A stretch of 64,000 nucleotides of DNA from Bacteroides sp. (lineage in GTDB: Bacteria > Bacteroidota > Bacteroidia > Bacteroidales > Bacteroidaceae). Numbering within the stretch: the first letter of the stretch is position 1; each line of letters opens with the position of its first letter. The stretch spans positions 558,001 to 622,000 of the forward strand of contig JAJQFD010000042.1 of the NCBI GenBank assembly GCA_021201335.1, in the 5' to 3' direction. Of this stretch, positions 36,888 through 45,540 are shown piece by piece. Under the pieces are notes generated by a model, which saw nothing but the letters and a program-made list of their open reading frames with translations, searched no databases and had not been told where the DNA came from. The translations under genes were made by a program, and so were the position numbers.

Positions 36888-37955
36888 CTAATGCACATTA
36901 CCAAAATAATTATTTCTTAAAGTATTGATCTTTTCTAAATCAAATAGCTTTATCAATTTTACAGAAAGACTGTCCATTTGGTCATTGTATTTCTTGTTAG
37001 CAGCGAAAGCATATTTATCTGGATGAAAGAGATTTCCCACCACTTTTAAATTATACTGGGGATTAGAAAATACCCAATACTCTAGCACTGGGGCATCTTG
37101 TACTAAAGCGTCAATCTCATCGTTTATGAGGGCATGAGTAGCCTCTTCCATGTTTTCATAACCAATTGTAGGAATACCCCGATTATGCAAATATTCTTCG
37201 CCAACGGTACTTGAAAGTACTGCAACGCGTTTACCAGGAAGATCGGATAGTGAATGTATATCACTTGAAAGAGCTACTGTCGTCATACTGCTAGTAATAC
37301 TGGATGTAACATACGCTACAAGTCCCACTCCAGTTAACATCCATACTACAGCAAGTACTTTACCAATCCAGCTATAGTTTCTATTGTCAACTACTCCAGT
37401 CTTTATAGCAAGTACAAGCATATATAAACTTTCGGTGAATCCATTAAGCCATTTACGCGGAAATTCAGGGTCATTTTTGCGATGAATAATGGTAAGTATT
37501 ACCGTCAGAAAAAATATAATACCTACAATCCACATATAACCTCGAAGATGGCCATTTCGTTTCAACTCATTCCAGATAGTTCCTTGTCCGGAGGATTTTA
37601 CCAAGATGCGTAAACCTGAATCATGCCATGGAAAAGAAAATTTCACCTGTTGGGCTCTTTCATAAGTAACAGAAATATTTGAAACGGCAGCGTCAATTTC
37701 TCCCGTTGTCACAGCCTCCATCATTTTATGCCAACTCAGATATTCAATGTACTCGCTAGCAAAATTCATTTCATCTTCGAGTAATTTCCATAAATCGATT
37801 GCCATACCCGTGTAATATCCCGTACTGTCTTTCATTACAAACGGCGGATTAATATATACTCCGGTTTTCACTTTCCGAAGAGTAACGATTTCCTGAGGAA
37901 ATATAAAATTGCCTGTAAAAAGAAAGAGAGAAAGAAAAACTAGTTTACGTTGCAT
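36888..37955 (-). CDS. Prokaryotic ionotropic-glutamate-receptor-like channel
   Basis: Start chosen at 37955 (355 aa), where a signal peptide begins (MQRKLVFLSLFLFTGNF). The order is that of GluR0-type receptors. A first ligand-binding lobe covers about residues 25-135 (VKTGVYINPPFVMKD, GEIDAAVSNISVTYERAQ). Then come TM1 (about 142-162), a re-entrant pore-helix segment (FTESLYMLVLAIKTGVV), TM2 (about 197-220, ending SSITSSMTT), and the second lobe (LPGKRVAVLSSTVGEEYL ... INDEIDALVQDAPVLEYW). Ordinary ABC solute-binding proteins do not have this split arrangement. The canonical K+ filter TVGYG is absent. Ligand and ion are unknown; the lobes resemble amino-acid binders. Confidence 0.75.
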   Translation of the reverse strand: MQRKLVFLSLFLFTGNFIFPQEIVTLRKVKTGVYINPPFVMKDSTGYYTGMAIDLWKLLEDEMNFASEYIEYLSWHKMMEAVTTGEIDAAVSNISVTYERAQQVKFSFPWHDSGLRILVKSSGQGTIWNELKRNGHLRGYMWIVGIIFFLTVILTIIHRKNDPEFPRKWLNGFTESLYMLVLAIKTGVVDNRNYSWIGKVLAVVWMLTGVGLVAYVTSSITSSMTTVALSSDIHSLSDLPGKRVAVLSSTVGEEYLHNRGIPTIGYENMEEATHALINDEIDALVQDAPVLEYWVFSNPQYNLKVVGNLFHPDKYAFAANKKYNDQMDSLSVKLIKLFDLEKINTLRNNYFGNVH

Positions 37956-37967
37956 ATGTATGTTTTT

Positions 37968-38005
37968 CAAGATAAACACAGTTATTCATACAATGGTTTA
38001 TCTTG
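37968..38005 (-). terminator. Hairpin between the DUF2851 and receptor genes
   Basis: CAAGATAAAC (37968-37977) pairs perfectly with GTTTATCTTG (37996-38005). It lies between the DUF2851 stop and the receptor start; there is no U-run. Confidence 0.4.
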
Positions 38006-38051
38006 CTTCCCTTTCATCTGCTTATAAACAAATTACTCTGAAATTATATTT

Positions 38052-39323
38052 CTATTTTTTTATCTTCAAATATTCATAGCCAAACCGACAGTGCAAACAT
38101 TTCTTTTTATCGCAATATTCCTTCTGTAACTGTATTAATGCTTGCGAATCGGCAGCAGTATTAACAGGGATTCCGACCCCATCCCAAAGCCGGGTTATAT
38201 AATTTCGTTCGGCTCTCAAACCTTCCAGGAAAAAAGTAGCACGATCACAAAGCTTATCATCTCCTTTATACAATCCGTAAGCATATAAAAACGGAACAAC
38301 CGTATTGATGATAACTAAATCCAAAGAGCCTATTCCCAATGCTTTCTCTTTTCGGGGAGATTTCTTACCAAAAATATAACATTCTTCCCAATAAAGAGAA
38401 GTGGAGATTGAAAAGATTTTCCGGACTTCCTGTATAGAAGTTGCATCCATGACTTGGGAAAATAAAGCTCTTTCCCGCCCATATAGATAAGCCAATTGTG
38501 CAATACGTATGTGAGGAAAGTTCCCTGGTCGCATTCTTAGAAAACGCCATAAGGACGGATCCATCTGGTTCAATCCGAATTTCTGTTTTAAAAAGCGATA
38601 TTCTTTTTGTAAAGCAGCGTAATATTCGTCATTCTCCAATTCTTCTTCCAGCAAACCGGCTTGTCCAAAAAAGAAGGCTTCAACTTGAATACTATTATCC
38701 CGGTGCTTGTCAATAGCCCGGAATGAAAGCATATTGGCCCAGGTTTCAAACGCATCACTGTTTACGCTAAAACCAAAATTACGGGCCAGTGTGATAAAGA
38801 ATGCATCTTCCCAATGATTATTCAGTTTATCCAGTCGCTTTTTTATGACGGTGGTTTTCTGCTCAAACCGTTCGGATTGCAAGGCAGAAAACCAGGAATG
38901 AATTGTAAATGGTGGAAGCTGAGGAAGAATACCGTAACAAGGCGGACGCATATCTGCTAGTTTCAATTCGTTATAACGCTGGGAAATATGTTCGGGGCAG
39001 GATAACTGCAACTGAGGAATAGATAAACCATCTGAACGATACACTTCTTCGTCAACCTTTGTTGCAACATGGAGTATTACTGAATCATAAGCTTTGTTTG
39101 TATGGTGTCCGTGACGTTTCCAATCCGATGAAACGGTATGTATTTCAACATTTCCCACCCACAAAGTGCCGTCAATCTTTATTTTGGCATTAAAAAAGTC
39201 GGGACCTGCATGAGTATTTGACAATCCGGGATCAATAACTTCAATAGAAAGACCGGTAGTTGTTTGTAGTTCCGCTAATGGAAAAATCTTGTGCTTCCAA
39301 ACATAATGTAGTAATTGCTCCAT
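38052..39323 (-). CDS. DUF2851 family protein
   Basis: A 423-residue cytoplasmic protein of the Bacteroidota family DUF2851. The opening MEQLLHYVWKHKIFPLAELQTTTG, GPDFFNAKIKIDGTLWVGNVEIH and the cysteine-bearing C-terminus (YCDKKKCLHCRFGYEYL) are characteristic. The HTNKAYDSVILHVA segment and acidic residues near the N-terminus recall nuclease-like folds, but no function is established. Its upstream region is shared with dapB, transcribed the other way. TAATTTTG on the minus strand (39348-39355) is a possible promoter box. Confidence 0.8.
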   Translation of the reverse strand: MEQLLHYVWKHKIFPLAELQTTTGLSIEVIDPGLSNTHAGPDFFNAKIKIDGTLWVGNVEIHTVSSDWKRHGHHTNKAYDSVILHVATKVDEEVYRSDGLSIPQLQLSCPEHISQRYNELKLADMRPPCYGILPQLPPFTIHSWFSALQSERFEQKTTVIKKRLDKLNNHWEDAFFITLARNFGFSVNSDAFETWANMLSFRAIDKHRDNSIQVEAFFFGQAGLLEEELENDEYYAALQKEYRFLKQKFGLNQMDPSLWRFLRMRPGNFPHIRIAQLAYLYGRERALFSQVMDATSIQEVRKIFSISTSLYWEECYIFGKKSPRKEKALGIGSLDLVIINTVVPFLYAYGLYKGDDKLCDRATFFLEGLRAERNYITRLWDGVGIPVNTAADSQALIQLQKEYCDKKKCLHCRFGYEYLKIKK

Positions 39324-39377
39324 TTACTAAAAGGTATTAATGTGGGGCAAAATTAACAACTTACATCTCAAATTCGT

Positions 39378-39385
39378 TATCTTTG
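39378..39385 (+). promoter_or_regulatory. Possible -7 box for the dapB-lepB operon
   Basis: TATCTTTG fits TAnnTTTG. It is about 145 bases before dapB, implying a long leader if it is used. Confidence 0.35.
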
Positions 39386-39529
39386 CCACATTTAATTACT
39401 CTAAATTAAACCCAAAAAGAAGTACAAAAACACTAATTACAATCATTCTTTATCTCCGTATAGAGATTTTAATTATAAAAAGCCTGCATTGTTTGTGATT
39501 TTTGTGCATTCAAATAATACTAATTGTAT

Positions 39530-40258
39530 ATGAAAATTGCATTAATCGGATATGGAAAAATGGGCAAAGAGATCGAAAAAGTAGCTCTTAGCCGCGGACA
39601 TGAAATAGTTTGTATCATTGACATTCATAATCAGGGGGATTTCGAATCCGAAGCTTTCCGCTCGGCGGATGTAGCCATCGAATTCACAAGCCCGAAAGTC
39701 GCATATAACAATTATATAAAAACATTCAATGCCGGCGTAAAGCTGGTGTCCGGTAGTACTGGCTGGATGGCAGAACATGGTGAAGAAATAAAAAAATTGT
39801 GCCGGGAAGAAGGTAAAACCTTGTTCTGGGCTTCCAACTTCAGTCTTGGAGTCGTTATATTTTCGGCTGTCAATAACTATCTGGCAAAAGTTATGAATCA
39901 GTTCCCCATTTACGATGTTTCTATGAGCGAAACACATCATATCCATAAACTGGATGCACCCAGTGGTACTGCCATTACATTGGCTGAAGGCATTCTGGAA
40001 AACCTGGAAAGAAAAACGTCATGGGTGGAAGGTGAGGCAAAAACAGCCGATCAGCTTCCCATTGAAGCCATTCGCGAAGGAGAAGTAGTGGGTATTCATA
40101 CCATTCGTTACGACTCGGATGCCGACAGTATTTCCATTACCCATGATGCAAAGAACAGAAGCGGATTTGTTTTGGGAGCTATACTCGCCGCAGAATACAC
40201 CGCCATTCATGAAGGATACCTGGGTATGAATGACCTGTTTCCGTTTTTAAAATCATAA
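39530..40258 (+). CDS. dapB: 4-hydroxy-tetrahydrodipicolinate reductase
   Basis: Catalyses the NAD(P)H-dependent step of lysine and diaminopimelate synthesis. Start at 39530 (MKIALIGYGKMGKEIE, 242 aa); an in-frame ATG two codons earlier is possible. The dinucleotide loop GYGKMG, the catalytic ETHHIHKLDAPSGTA (His-His and Lys) and HDAKNRSGFVLGA are all present. It is 11 bp ahead of lepB, beginning a dapB-lepB-lepB2-wbqC operon. Confidence 0.95.
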   Translation: MKIALIGYGKMGKEIEKVALSRGHEIVCIIDIHNQGDFESEAFRSADVAIEFTSPKVAYNNYIKTFNAGVKLVSGSTGWMAEHGEEIKKLCREEGKTLFWASNFSLGVVIFSAVNNYLAKVMNQFPIYDVSMSETHHIHKLDAPSGTAITLAEGILENLERKTSWVEGEAKTADQLPIEAIREGEVVGIHTIRYDSDADSISITHDAKNRSGFVLGAILAAEYTAIHEGYLGMNDLFPFLKS

Positions 40259-40269
40259 AACCAACGATA

Positions 40270-41688
40270 ATGAGAAAAGCAACACGCCGTCAATGGATCA
40301 CCTTTGCCATCGTACTGGCTCTATATTTACTGTTCCTGCTTTGGGTGAGAAGCTGGTGGGGACTGATTGTTGTGCCGTTTATTTTTGATATATATATTAG
40401 TAAAAAGATACCCTGGACTTTCTGGAAGAAATCAAAAAACTCCACTGTTCGTAGTGTAATGAGCTGGGTAGACGCAATTGTTTTTTCTCTGATTGCGGTT
40501 TACTTCGTAAATATTTTCCTGTTCCAGAATTACCAGATCCCTTCTTCTTCCTTGGAAAAGACACTCTTAGTAGGTGATTTTCTATATGTTAGCAAGGTTA
40601 GTTATGGACCACGTATTCCAAATACTCCGCTTTCAATGCCACTGACACAACATACATTGCCTATTATTAATACCAAATCATATATTGAGAAACCCCAATG
40701 GCCTTATAAAAGAGCCAAAGGATTCGGTGATGTGAAACTCAATGACATTGTTGTTTTTAATTTCCCTGCCGGAGATACAGTTGCTTTGAACAGACAGGCA
40801 GAAGATTTTTATTCGATTGCTTATGACATAGGGGCAAGCTCTTTTCAGCAAACAAGAGATATAAATACCCTGAGTCCAACTGAGCAAAGAGTTATTTATG
40901 ATTTTTATTACAATGCAGGCCGAAAGCTAATCTTGTCTAACCCAGCTATATATGGAGAGGTTGTTTCTCGTCCGGTGGACAGACGGGAAAATTATGTTAA
41001 ACGTTGTGTAGGGCTTCCGGGAGATACCCTTCAAATCATCAATCGTGATATTTATTTGAATGGAATAAAACAAGAAGAACCCGAACATGTAGAGTTTTTC
41101 TATCATGTATATGCTACCGGCAAAACCATTCCACAGGATTTCTTCCGCGAATTAGGACTAAGCCTTGAAGATACAAGGGGATACGCTCCCGGTGCCAGGG
41201 AATTTTATCTTCCCCTGACGAAAGCAGCGTATAATAAGTTATTAGCCCGAAAGGACCTGGCAACAGCCATTCAGCAAGATGAAATGCCTTCTACTTCTCT
41301 TTATCCTTATACTTTATCTACCAACTGGACAATTGACAATTATGGGCCGATCTGGATACCAAAGAAAGGTGCAACGATTCAGTTGACCCCTGAAAACCTT
41401 TCTTTTTATGAACGTTGTATTCATGCCTACGAAGGCAATACGCTTGAAGAAAGAGAAGATGGAGTATACATTAACGGAGTTAAAACCGACACTTATACCT
41501 TCCAGATGGATTATTACTGGATGATGGGTGATAACCGACACAATTCCGCGGATTCCCGTTCATGGGGATTTGTACCGGAAGATCATGTGGTAGGTAAGCC
41601 GATTCTGGTATGGCTTTCTTTGGATAAAGACCGTGGTCTTTTTAATGGAAAAATCAGATGGAACCGATTCTTTAAAATGGTTCATTAA
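40270..41688 (+). CDS. lepB: Signal peptidase I
   Basis: Cleaves Sec signal peptides at the outer face of the inner membrane. A 472-residue protein with two N-terminal membrane segments (about 11-45 and 67-87), then the catalytic serine (Ser94 in IPSSSLEKTLLVGD), the general-base lysine (Lys244 in NYVKRCVGLPGD) and GDNRHNSADSRSWG. Compared with proteobacterial LepB it has a large insert (about residues 120-235), usual in this phylum. 31 bp downstream lies a second, catalytically defective paralogue. Confidence 0.93.
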   Translation: MRKATRRQWITFAIVLALYLLFLLWVRSWWGLIVVPFIFDIYISKKIPWTFWKKSKNSTVRSVMSWVDAIVFSLIAVYFVNIFLFQNYQIPSSSLEKTLLVGDFLYVSKVSYGPRIPNTPLSMPLTQHTLPIINTKSYIEKPQWPYKRAKGFGDVKLNDIVVFNFPAGDTVALNRQAEDFYSIAYDIGASSFQQTRDINTLSPTEQRVIYDFYYNAGRKLILSNPAIYGEVVSRPVDRRENYVKRCVGLPGDTLQIINRDIYLNGIKQEEPEHVEFFYHVYATGKTIPQDFFRELGLSLEDTRGYAPGAREFYLPLTKAAYNKLLARKDLATAIQQDEMPSTSLYPYTLSTNWTIDNYGPIWIPKKGATIQLTPENLSFYERCIHAYEGNTLEEREDGVYINGVKTDTYTFQMDYYWMMGDNRHNSADSRSWGFVPEDHVVGKPILVWLSLDKDRGLFNGKIRWNRFFKMVH

Positions 41689-41719
41689 CACATAACCAGT
41701 CCCTTTCAAACGGATACGA

Positions 41720-42655
41720 ATGAAAATAGGAAAACGCTGGATTATTATATTTGCCGGAGCAATAATCGTTGTATTATTGCTCCGTGGCTTTCTATTTACC
41801 ACCTATAGCATTCCTTCCTCGGGAATGGAGAATACCCTTTTTCAAGGTGACCGGATTCTGGTTAATAAATGGAGTTACGGACTGCGGACACCTCTTATGG
41901 CCCTTTTTTCCTATCATCGCTGGTTTCCGGAAACCGTAAAGCCCGGAGATATAGCCGTATTCAACAATCCGGCATCCAACAAACCGGTAATTGCAGAGCG
42001 AAATGTATTTATTGGCCGATGCATCGGAGTTCCGGGTGATACGCTTTGGGTCGATTCTTTGTTCTCGATACATTCATCACAGGATATTGCAGGTCCCGAC
42101 AGGAAAGGACTTTATTCTTATCCAAAAAATAAAAAGAATGAAGTAGATTCCCTGATTCATATATTGGGTATTGAGAACAATCCGGTAATGGGTCTGAGTG
42201 ACTGTTGTTATGTTCGCAGTTTCAGTCGTTACGAATATTACCTCTTGGATCAGGCCTTGTATGGTAACAACTGGATTATTCCGCTTGGGATGGAAAACAA
42301 AGCAGGATTAAAGCCTGTAATTATTCCGGGTAAAGGGAAAACAATTGAAATCAATCCCTGGAACGTTACATTGATACGAAATACCATCCTCTTGCATGAA
42401 GGAGAGCCCGACGCAGCCGTTAAAAAGAACGCTTTATATATCAACAATCAACCGGTATCTTCTTATACTTTTAAGAAAGATTATTACTGGATGGCTTCCA
42501 ATAATTCAGTCAGCTTATCAGATTCCCGTTTGTTTGGCTTTGTACCACATGATCATCTTATTGGTAAAGCCTGGATGATATGGTTCTCTAAAGAAGCAAA
42601 CTCAGATATACGGAGAGGTTACCGATGGAACCGCTTTTTCACCACTGTTCAATGA
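41720..42655 (+). CDS. Signal peptidase I paralogue lacking both catalytic residues
   Basis: A 311-residue S26-fold protein with one N-terminal membrane segment (about 8-28). Aligned to the neighbouring LepB, IPSSSLEKTL becomes IPSSGMENTL, so the nucleophile serine is Gly35. YVKRCVGLPGD becomes FIGRCIGVPGD, so the general-base lysine is Gly99. Structural motifs are kept (GVPGDTLW, SDSRLFGFVPHDHLIG). It cannot work by the Ser/Lys dyad. It may be a pseudo-enzyme that binds signal peptides or partners LepB. The open frame is intact and codon use is like its neighbours, which argues against simple decay. It lies between lepB and wbqC in one operon. Confidence 0.85.
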   Translation: MKIGKRWIIIFAGAIIVVLLLRGFLFTTYSIPSSGMENTLFQGDRILVNKWSYGLRTPLMALFSYHRWFPETVKPGDIAVFNNPASNKPVIAERNVFIGRCIGVPGDTLWVDSLFSIHSSQDIAGPDRKGLYSYPKNKKNEVDSLIHILGIENNPVMGLSDCCYVRSFSRYEYYLLDQALYGNNWIIPLGMENKAGLKPVIIPGKGKTIEINPWNVTLIRNTILLHEGEPDAAVKKNALYINNQPVSSYTFKKDYYWMASNNSVSLSDSRLFGFVPHDHLIGKAWMIWFSKEANSDIRRGYRWNRFFTTVQ

Positions 42656-42666
42656 TGTTTTAAACG

Positions 42667-43332
42667 ATGGAACGTATTGCTTATCTTACTTCTGCTTACC
42701 TGACACCCGTTTCTTATTATAGTAAGTTATTGGCCTATGACAAGATTATAATCGAACAACACGACCATTACATGAAACAAACCTACCGAAATCGTTGCCA
42801 TATTGCCGGCCCAGGTGGGATTTTACCTCTTTCAATCCCGGTAGTCAGATCTGAAAATCCTAAATCTCCGATGAAAGATATTCGTATCTCCGATCACGGC
42901 AACTGGAGACACCTTCATTGGAATGCCATCGAATCTGCTTATAACAGCACTCCGTTTTTTGAGTATTATAAAGATGATTTTCGGCCCTTTTACGAGAAAA
43001 AGTATCCTTTCCTTGTTGATTATAGCGAAGAACTTTTTCGTTTAATATGCGAGCTAATAGATATATCTCCGGATGTAACAAGATCAGACTCCTATAAAAC
43101 AGAATTCAAACCGAATGAATTTGACTTTCGCGAAACAATCCATCCCAAAAAAGATTTTCGCGAAGCTGATCCCGATTTTATAGCCCAACCGTATTATCAG
43201 GTATTTGAGGAACGACATGGGTTCCTGCCTGATTTAAGTATCATTGATTTGCTTTTTAATATGGGACCGGAGAGTTTGCTAGTGCTTCAGGACTCACAGT
43301 CTACTAGTGCTGACAGACTACGCCTATCCTAA
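42667..43332 (+). CDS. WbqC-like family protein
   Basis: A 221-residue cytoplasmic protein of the WbqC family, linked in other bacteria to surface-polysaccharide synthesis. AYLTPVSYYSKLLAYDKIIIEQHDHYMKQTYRNRCHI and the NWRHLHWNAIESAYNSTPFFEYY region are typical. The biochemical role is not known. The last ~20 codons (from SLLVLQDSQ) run into a repeat array with the word TACGCCTATC, so the natural C-terminus has probably been altered by the repeats. It begins 11 bp after the LepB paralogue. Confidence 0.85.
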   Translation: MERIAYLTSAYLTPVSYYSKLLAYDKIIIEQHDHYMKQTYRNRCHIAGPGGILPLSIPVVRSENPKSPMKDIRISDHGNWRHLHWNAIESAYNSTPFFEYYKDDFRPFYEKKYPFLVDYSEELFRLICELIDISPDVTRSDSYKTEFKPNEFDFRETIHPKKDFREADPDFIAQPYYQVFEERHGFLPDLSIIDLLFNMGPESLLVLQDSQSTSADRLRLS

Positions 43333-43370
43333 GTGGAGAGTACGCCTATCGTAATTGTATTATAGGCGTA
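43319..43370. repeat. 22-bp spaced repeat with inverted copy at the wbqC 3' end
   Basis: TACGCCTATC occurs at 43319 and 43341 (22 bp apart) and inverted (TATAGGCGTA) at 43361-43370. The array overlaps the last codons of the WbqC-like gene and may act as terminator between it and the convergent S46 peptidase gene. Confidence 0.6.
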
Positions 43371-43383
43371 CTGTATTTCTTGT

Positions 43384-45522
43384 CTATTTGTGACCTATTT
43401 TCAACTCCTCCAACAAATGATTGGCATGGCCGAATTTATCCATAATAAACAAGATATAACGCACATCTACGCCAATACAACGTTGCAAATCTGGTTCGAA
43501 AAGAATATCGCTACTCATGGCTTCCCAGTTACCATCGAAAGCAAGGCCCAGCAACTCTCCTTTTCCATTAAACATTGCGCTACCGGAATTACCGCCTGTA
43601 ATATCGTTATTAGAGATGAAACAAACATTCATATCACCGTTTTTATCAGCATAACGCCCATAATCACCGGATGAGATAATGGAGAGGATTTCAGGAGCAA
43701 CCTCAAAGTCTCTATCGCCAGCATATGTTTTTACCTTTTCCAAAATACCGGCAGTAGTAGTATAATAATTATATTCTGTTCCATCAAAAGGAGTATATCC
43801 TCTTACGGTACCGAAACTTAACCGCATGGTTGAATTGGCATCGGGATAATAATTCCGATCCGCATACATGCGACGAATAGCAGCATTCAACAATCTTTCG
43901 CCTTCATTGATATTATCGGTTGCTTCCGTCATTTCTGAATTGATTTCGAAAGCTTTTACGATCAGGTCAATAGCAAGGGTAACGGCGGGATCTTCAATAA
44001 AATTAAAAGTAGTATCCTGATTCAGGAAAAGTTTTAAACCCAAAGGCGTTGTTAACTTAGAGCGAGTATACAATGAATCGACAAAGGCCTGATCGTTCCC
44101 TTGATATTCGGTTGCGATTTGCTTGTAAAATTCAGGTAAATAAACGCTGTCAACCTGGTTACGGTATTCACCAATCATGGCGGTAAATACTTCCTTATCA
44201 ATATCCAAATTAAGGTTTTGATACTTCTCCAATATCTTCTTGAAAGCAGAAACGAGTTGTTTTTCTTCAGCTTCAAAGTCGAAATTCAGGATATCAAGTG
44301 ACAATTGCATTAATTCCGGCCCATATAGAAATGCTTCTGAAAAATAAGCCAAAGCGCGTCCCGGGGTACGACGGTTTTTATAATTCAATTCCAGGTCTAC
44401 AAACAAACGAAGTAATTTTTCGCGTTCGGAAGGTGTATTTTGAATCCACTGAAATAAAGTAGATTCCATTTGTTTCTTCTTCTCCAATACACCCAATTGG
44501 CGAATCGTTTTATTCTTACCTATACTATTCTTCCAATAATTAGAGCTTTCATCGTATTTGGATGCATATTTAATTCGAATATCGTCACTCCTATCCATCT
44601 CCCGTTTCCAGATGGCCTGTTTAACACCGCGTATATCAATCATCGCCTGGTTCATTCCTACCATCATTTCTTCTATACCGTAGGAAGAAATATAGCGTTC
44701 AGTCATTCCCGGATATCCCAATGTCATACAGAAAGAACCTTCTTTATATCCATCTAAAGAAACAGGCGCAACGTATTTAGGGCGGTATGGTGTATTTTCA
44801 GGAGAATAATCAGCTGGCTTATTATCCTTACCGGCATAAATACGGAAAACACTGAAGTCACCTGTATGGCGGGGCCATACCCAGTTATCCGTATCCCAAC
44901 CGAATTTACCGATGGAAGAAGGAGGAGCAAACACCAATCGAACATCGGTGTAATCCTGATATATGGACAGCCAGAATTCATTACCAGCGTAATAAGGGTC
45001 AACGATGGCAATCAGTGTGGAATCTGCTTCATAAATTTCATTTTGAATGGCTACCATGATGGAATCAGTTATATTCCGACGTTCATATTCCAGCATGTTA
45101 TCATTAACAGCTGATAAAACACGGTCAGTAACGTTCTCCGTACGCAATAAAAACCGAACGAATAATTCCGGGTTGGGTAACTCTTCGTCATGGGAACGAG
45201 CTATGAAACCGTCTTTCAGGTAATCATTTTCTACGCTACTGTGCTGTTGAATCGCACTGAAACCACAATGGTGATTGGTAAAGACAAGTCCATCTTCGGA
45301 GACAACTACTCCGGAACAGAAACCTCCGAAACTCACCACAGCATCCGTCAAAGCAGGTTTTTTAGGATTGTATATTTTGTCGGGCGACAGTTGCAACCCT
45401 AGTTCTTTCATGGTTTTACGTGTCTGCTTTTGAAAGTTACTAAGCATCCACATTCCTTCATCAGCTATAACAGTGTGGCATAAAAATAGAGCCAGTAATA
45501 GTACACTAAATTTTCTCATCAT
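43384..45522 (-). CDS. S46 family dipeptidyl-peptidase, DPP7-like
   Basis: A 712-residue periplasmic serine peptidase that removes dipeptides from the N-terminus of oligopeptides, feeding amino-acid-fermenting Bacteroidales. A signal peptide (to about residue 20, VIAD) precedes the chymotrypsin-like domain: the histidine in FTNHHCGFSAIQ, aspartate region NWVWPRHTGDFS, and serine in ITGGNSGSAMF. The residue 18 positions after the serine is Gly (LAFDGNWE). This is the state known for DPP7 (broad, hydrophobic P1), whereas DPP11 has Arg there (acidic P1). Specificity by this rule is inference. It is followed upstream by flippase and ruvB genes on the same strand. Confidence 0.9.
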   Translation of the reverse strand: MMRKFSVLLLALFLCHTVIADEGMWMLSNFQKQTRKTMKELGLQLSPDKIYNPKKPALTDAVVSFGGFCSGVVVSEDGLVFTNHHCGFSAIQQHSSVENDYLKDGFIARSHDEELPNPELFVRFLLRTENVTDRVLSAVNDNMLEYERRNITDSIMVAIQNEIYEADSTLIAIVDPYYAGNEFWLSIYQDYTDVRLVFAPPSSIGKFGWDTDNWVWPRHTGDFSVFRIYAGKDNKPADYSPENTPYRPKYVAPVSLDGYKEGSFCMTLGYPGMTERYISSYGIEEMMVGMNQAMIDIRGVKQAIWKREMDRSDDIRIKYASKYDESSNYWKNSIGKNKTIRQLGVLEKKKQMESTLFQWIQNTPSEREKLLRLFVDLELNYKNRRTPGRALAYFSEAFLYGPELMQLSLDILNFDFEAEEKQLVSAFKKILEKYQNLNLDIDKEVFTAMIGEYRNQVDSVYLPEFYKQIATEYQGNDQAFVDSLYTRSKLTTPLGLKLFLNQDTTFNFIEDPAVTLAIDLIVKAFEINSEMTEATDNINEGERLLNAAIRRMYADRNYYPDANSTMRLSFGTVRGYTPFDGTEYNYYTTTAGILEKVKTYAGDRDFEVAPEILSIISSGDYGRYADKNGDMNVCFISNNDITGGNSGSAMFNGKGELLGLAFDGNWEAMSSDILFEPDLQRCIGVDVRYILFIMDKFGHANHLLEELKIGHK

Positions 45523-45540
45523 CTTTTTATCGGGCGTTTT

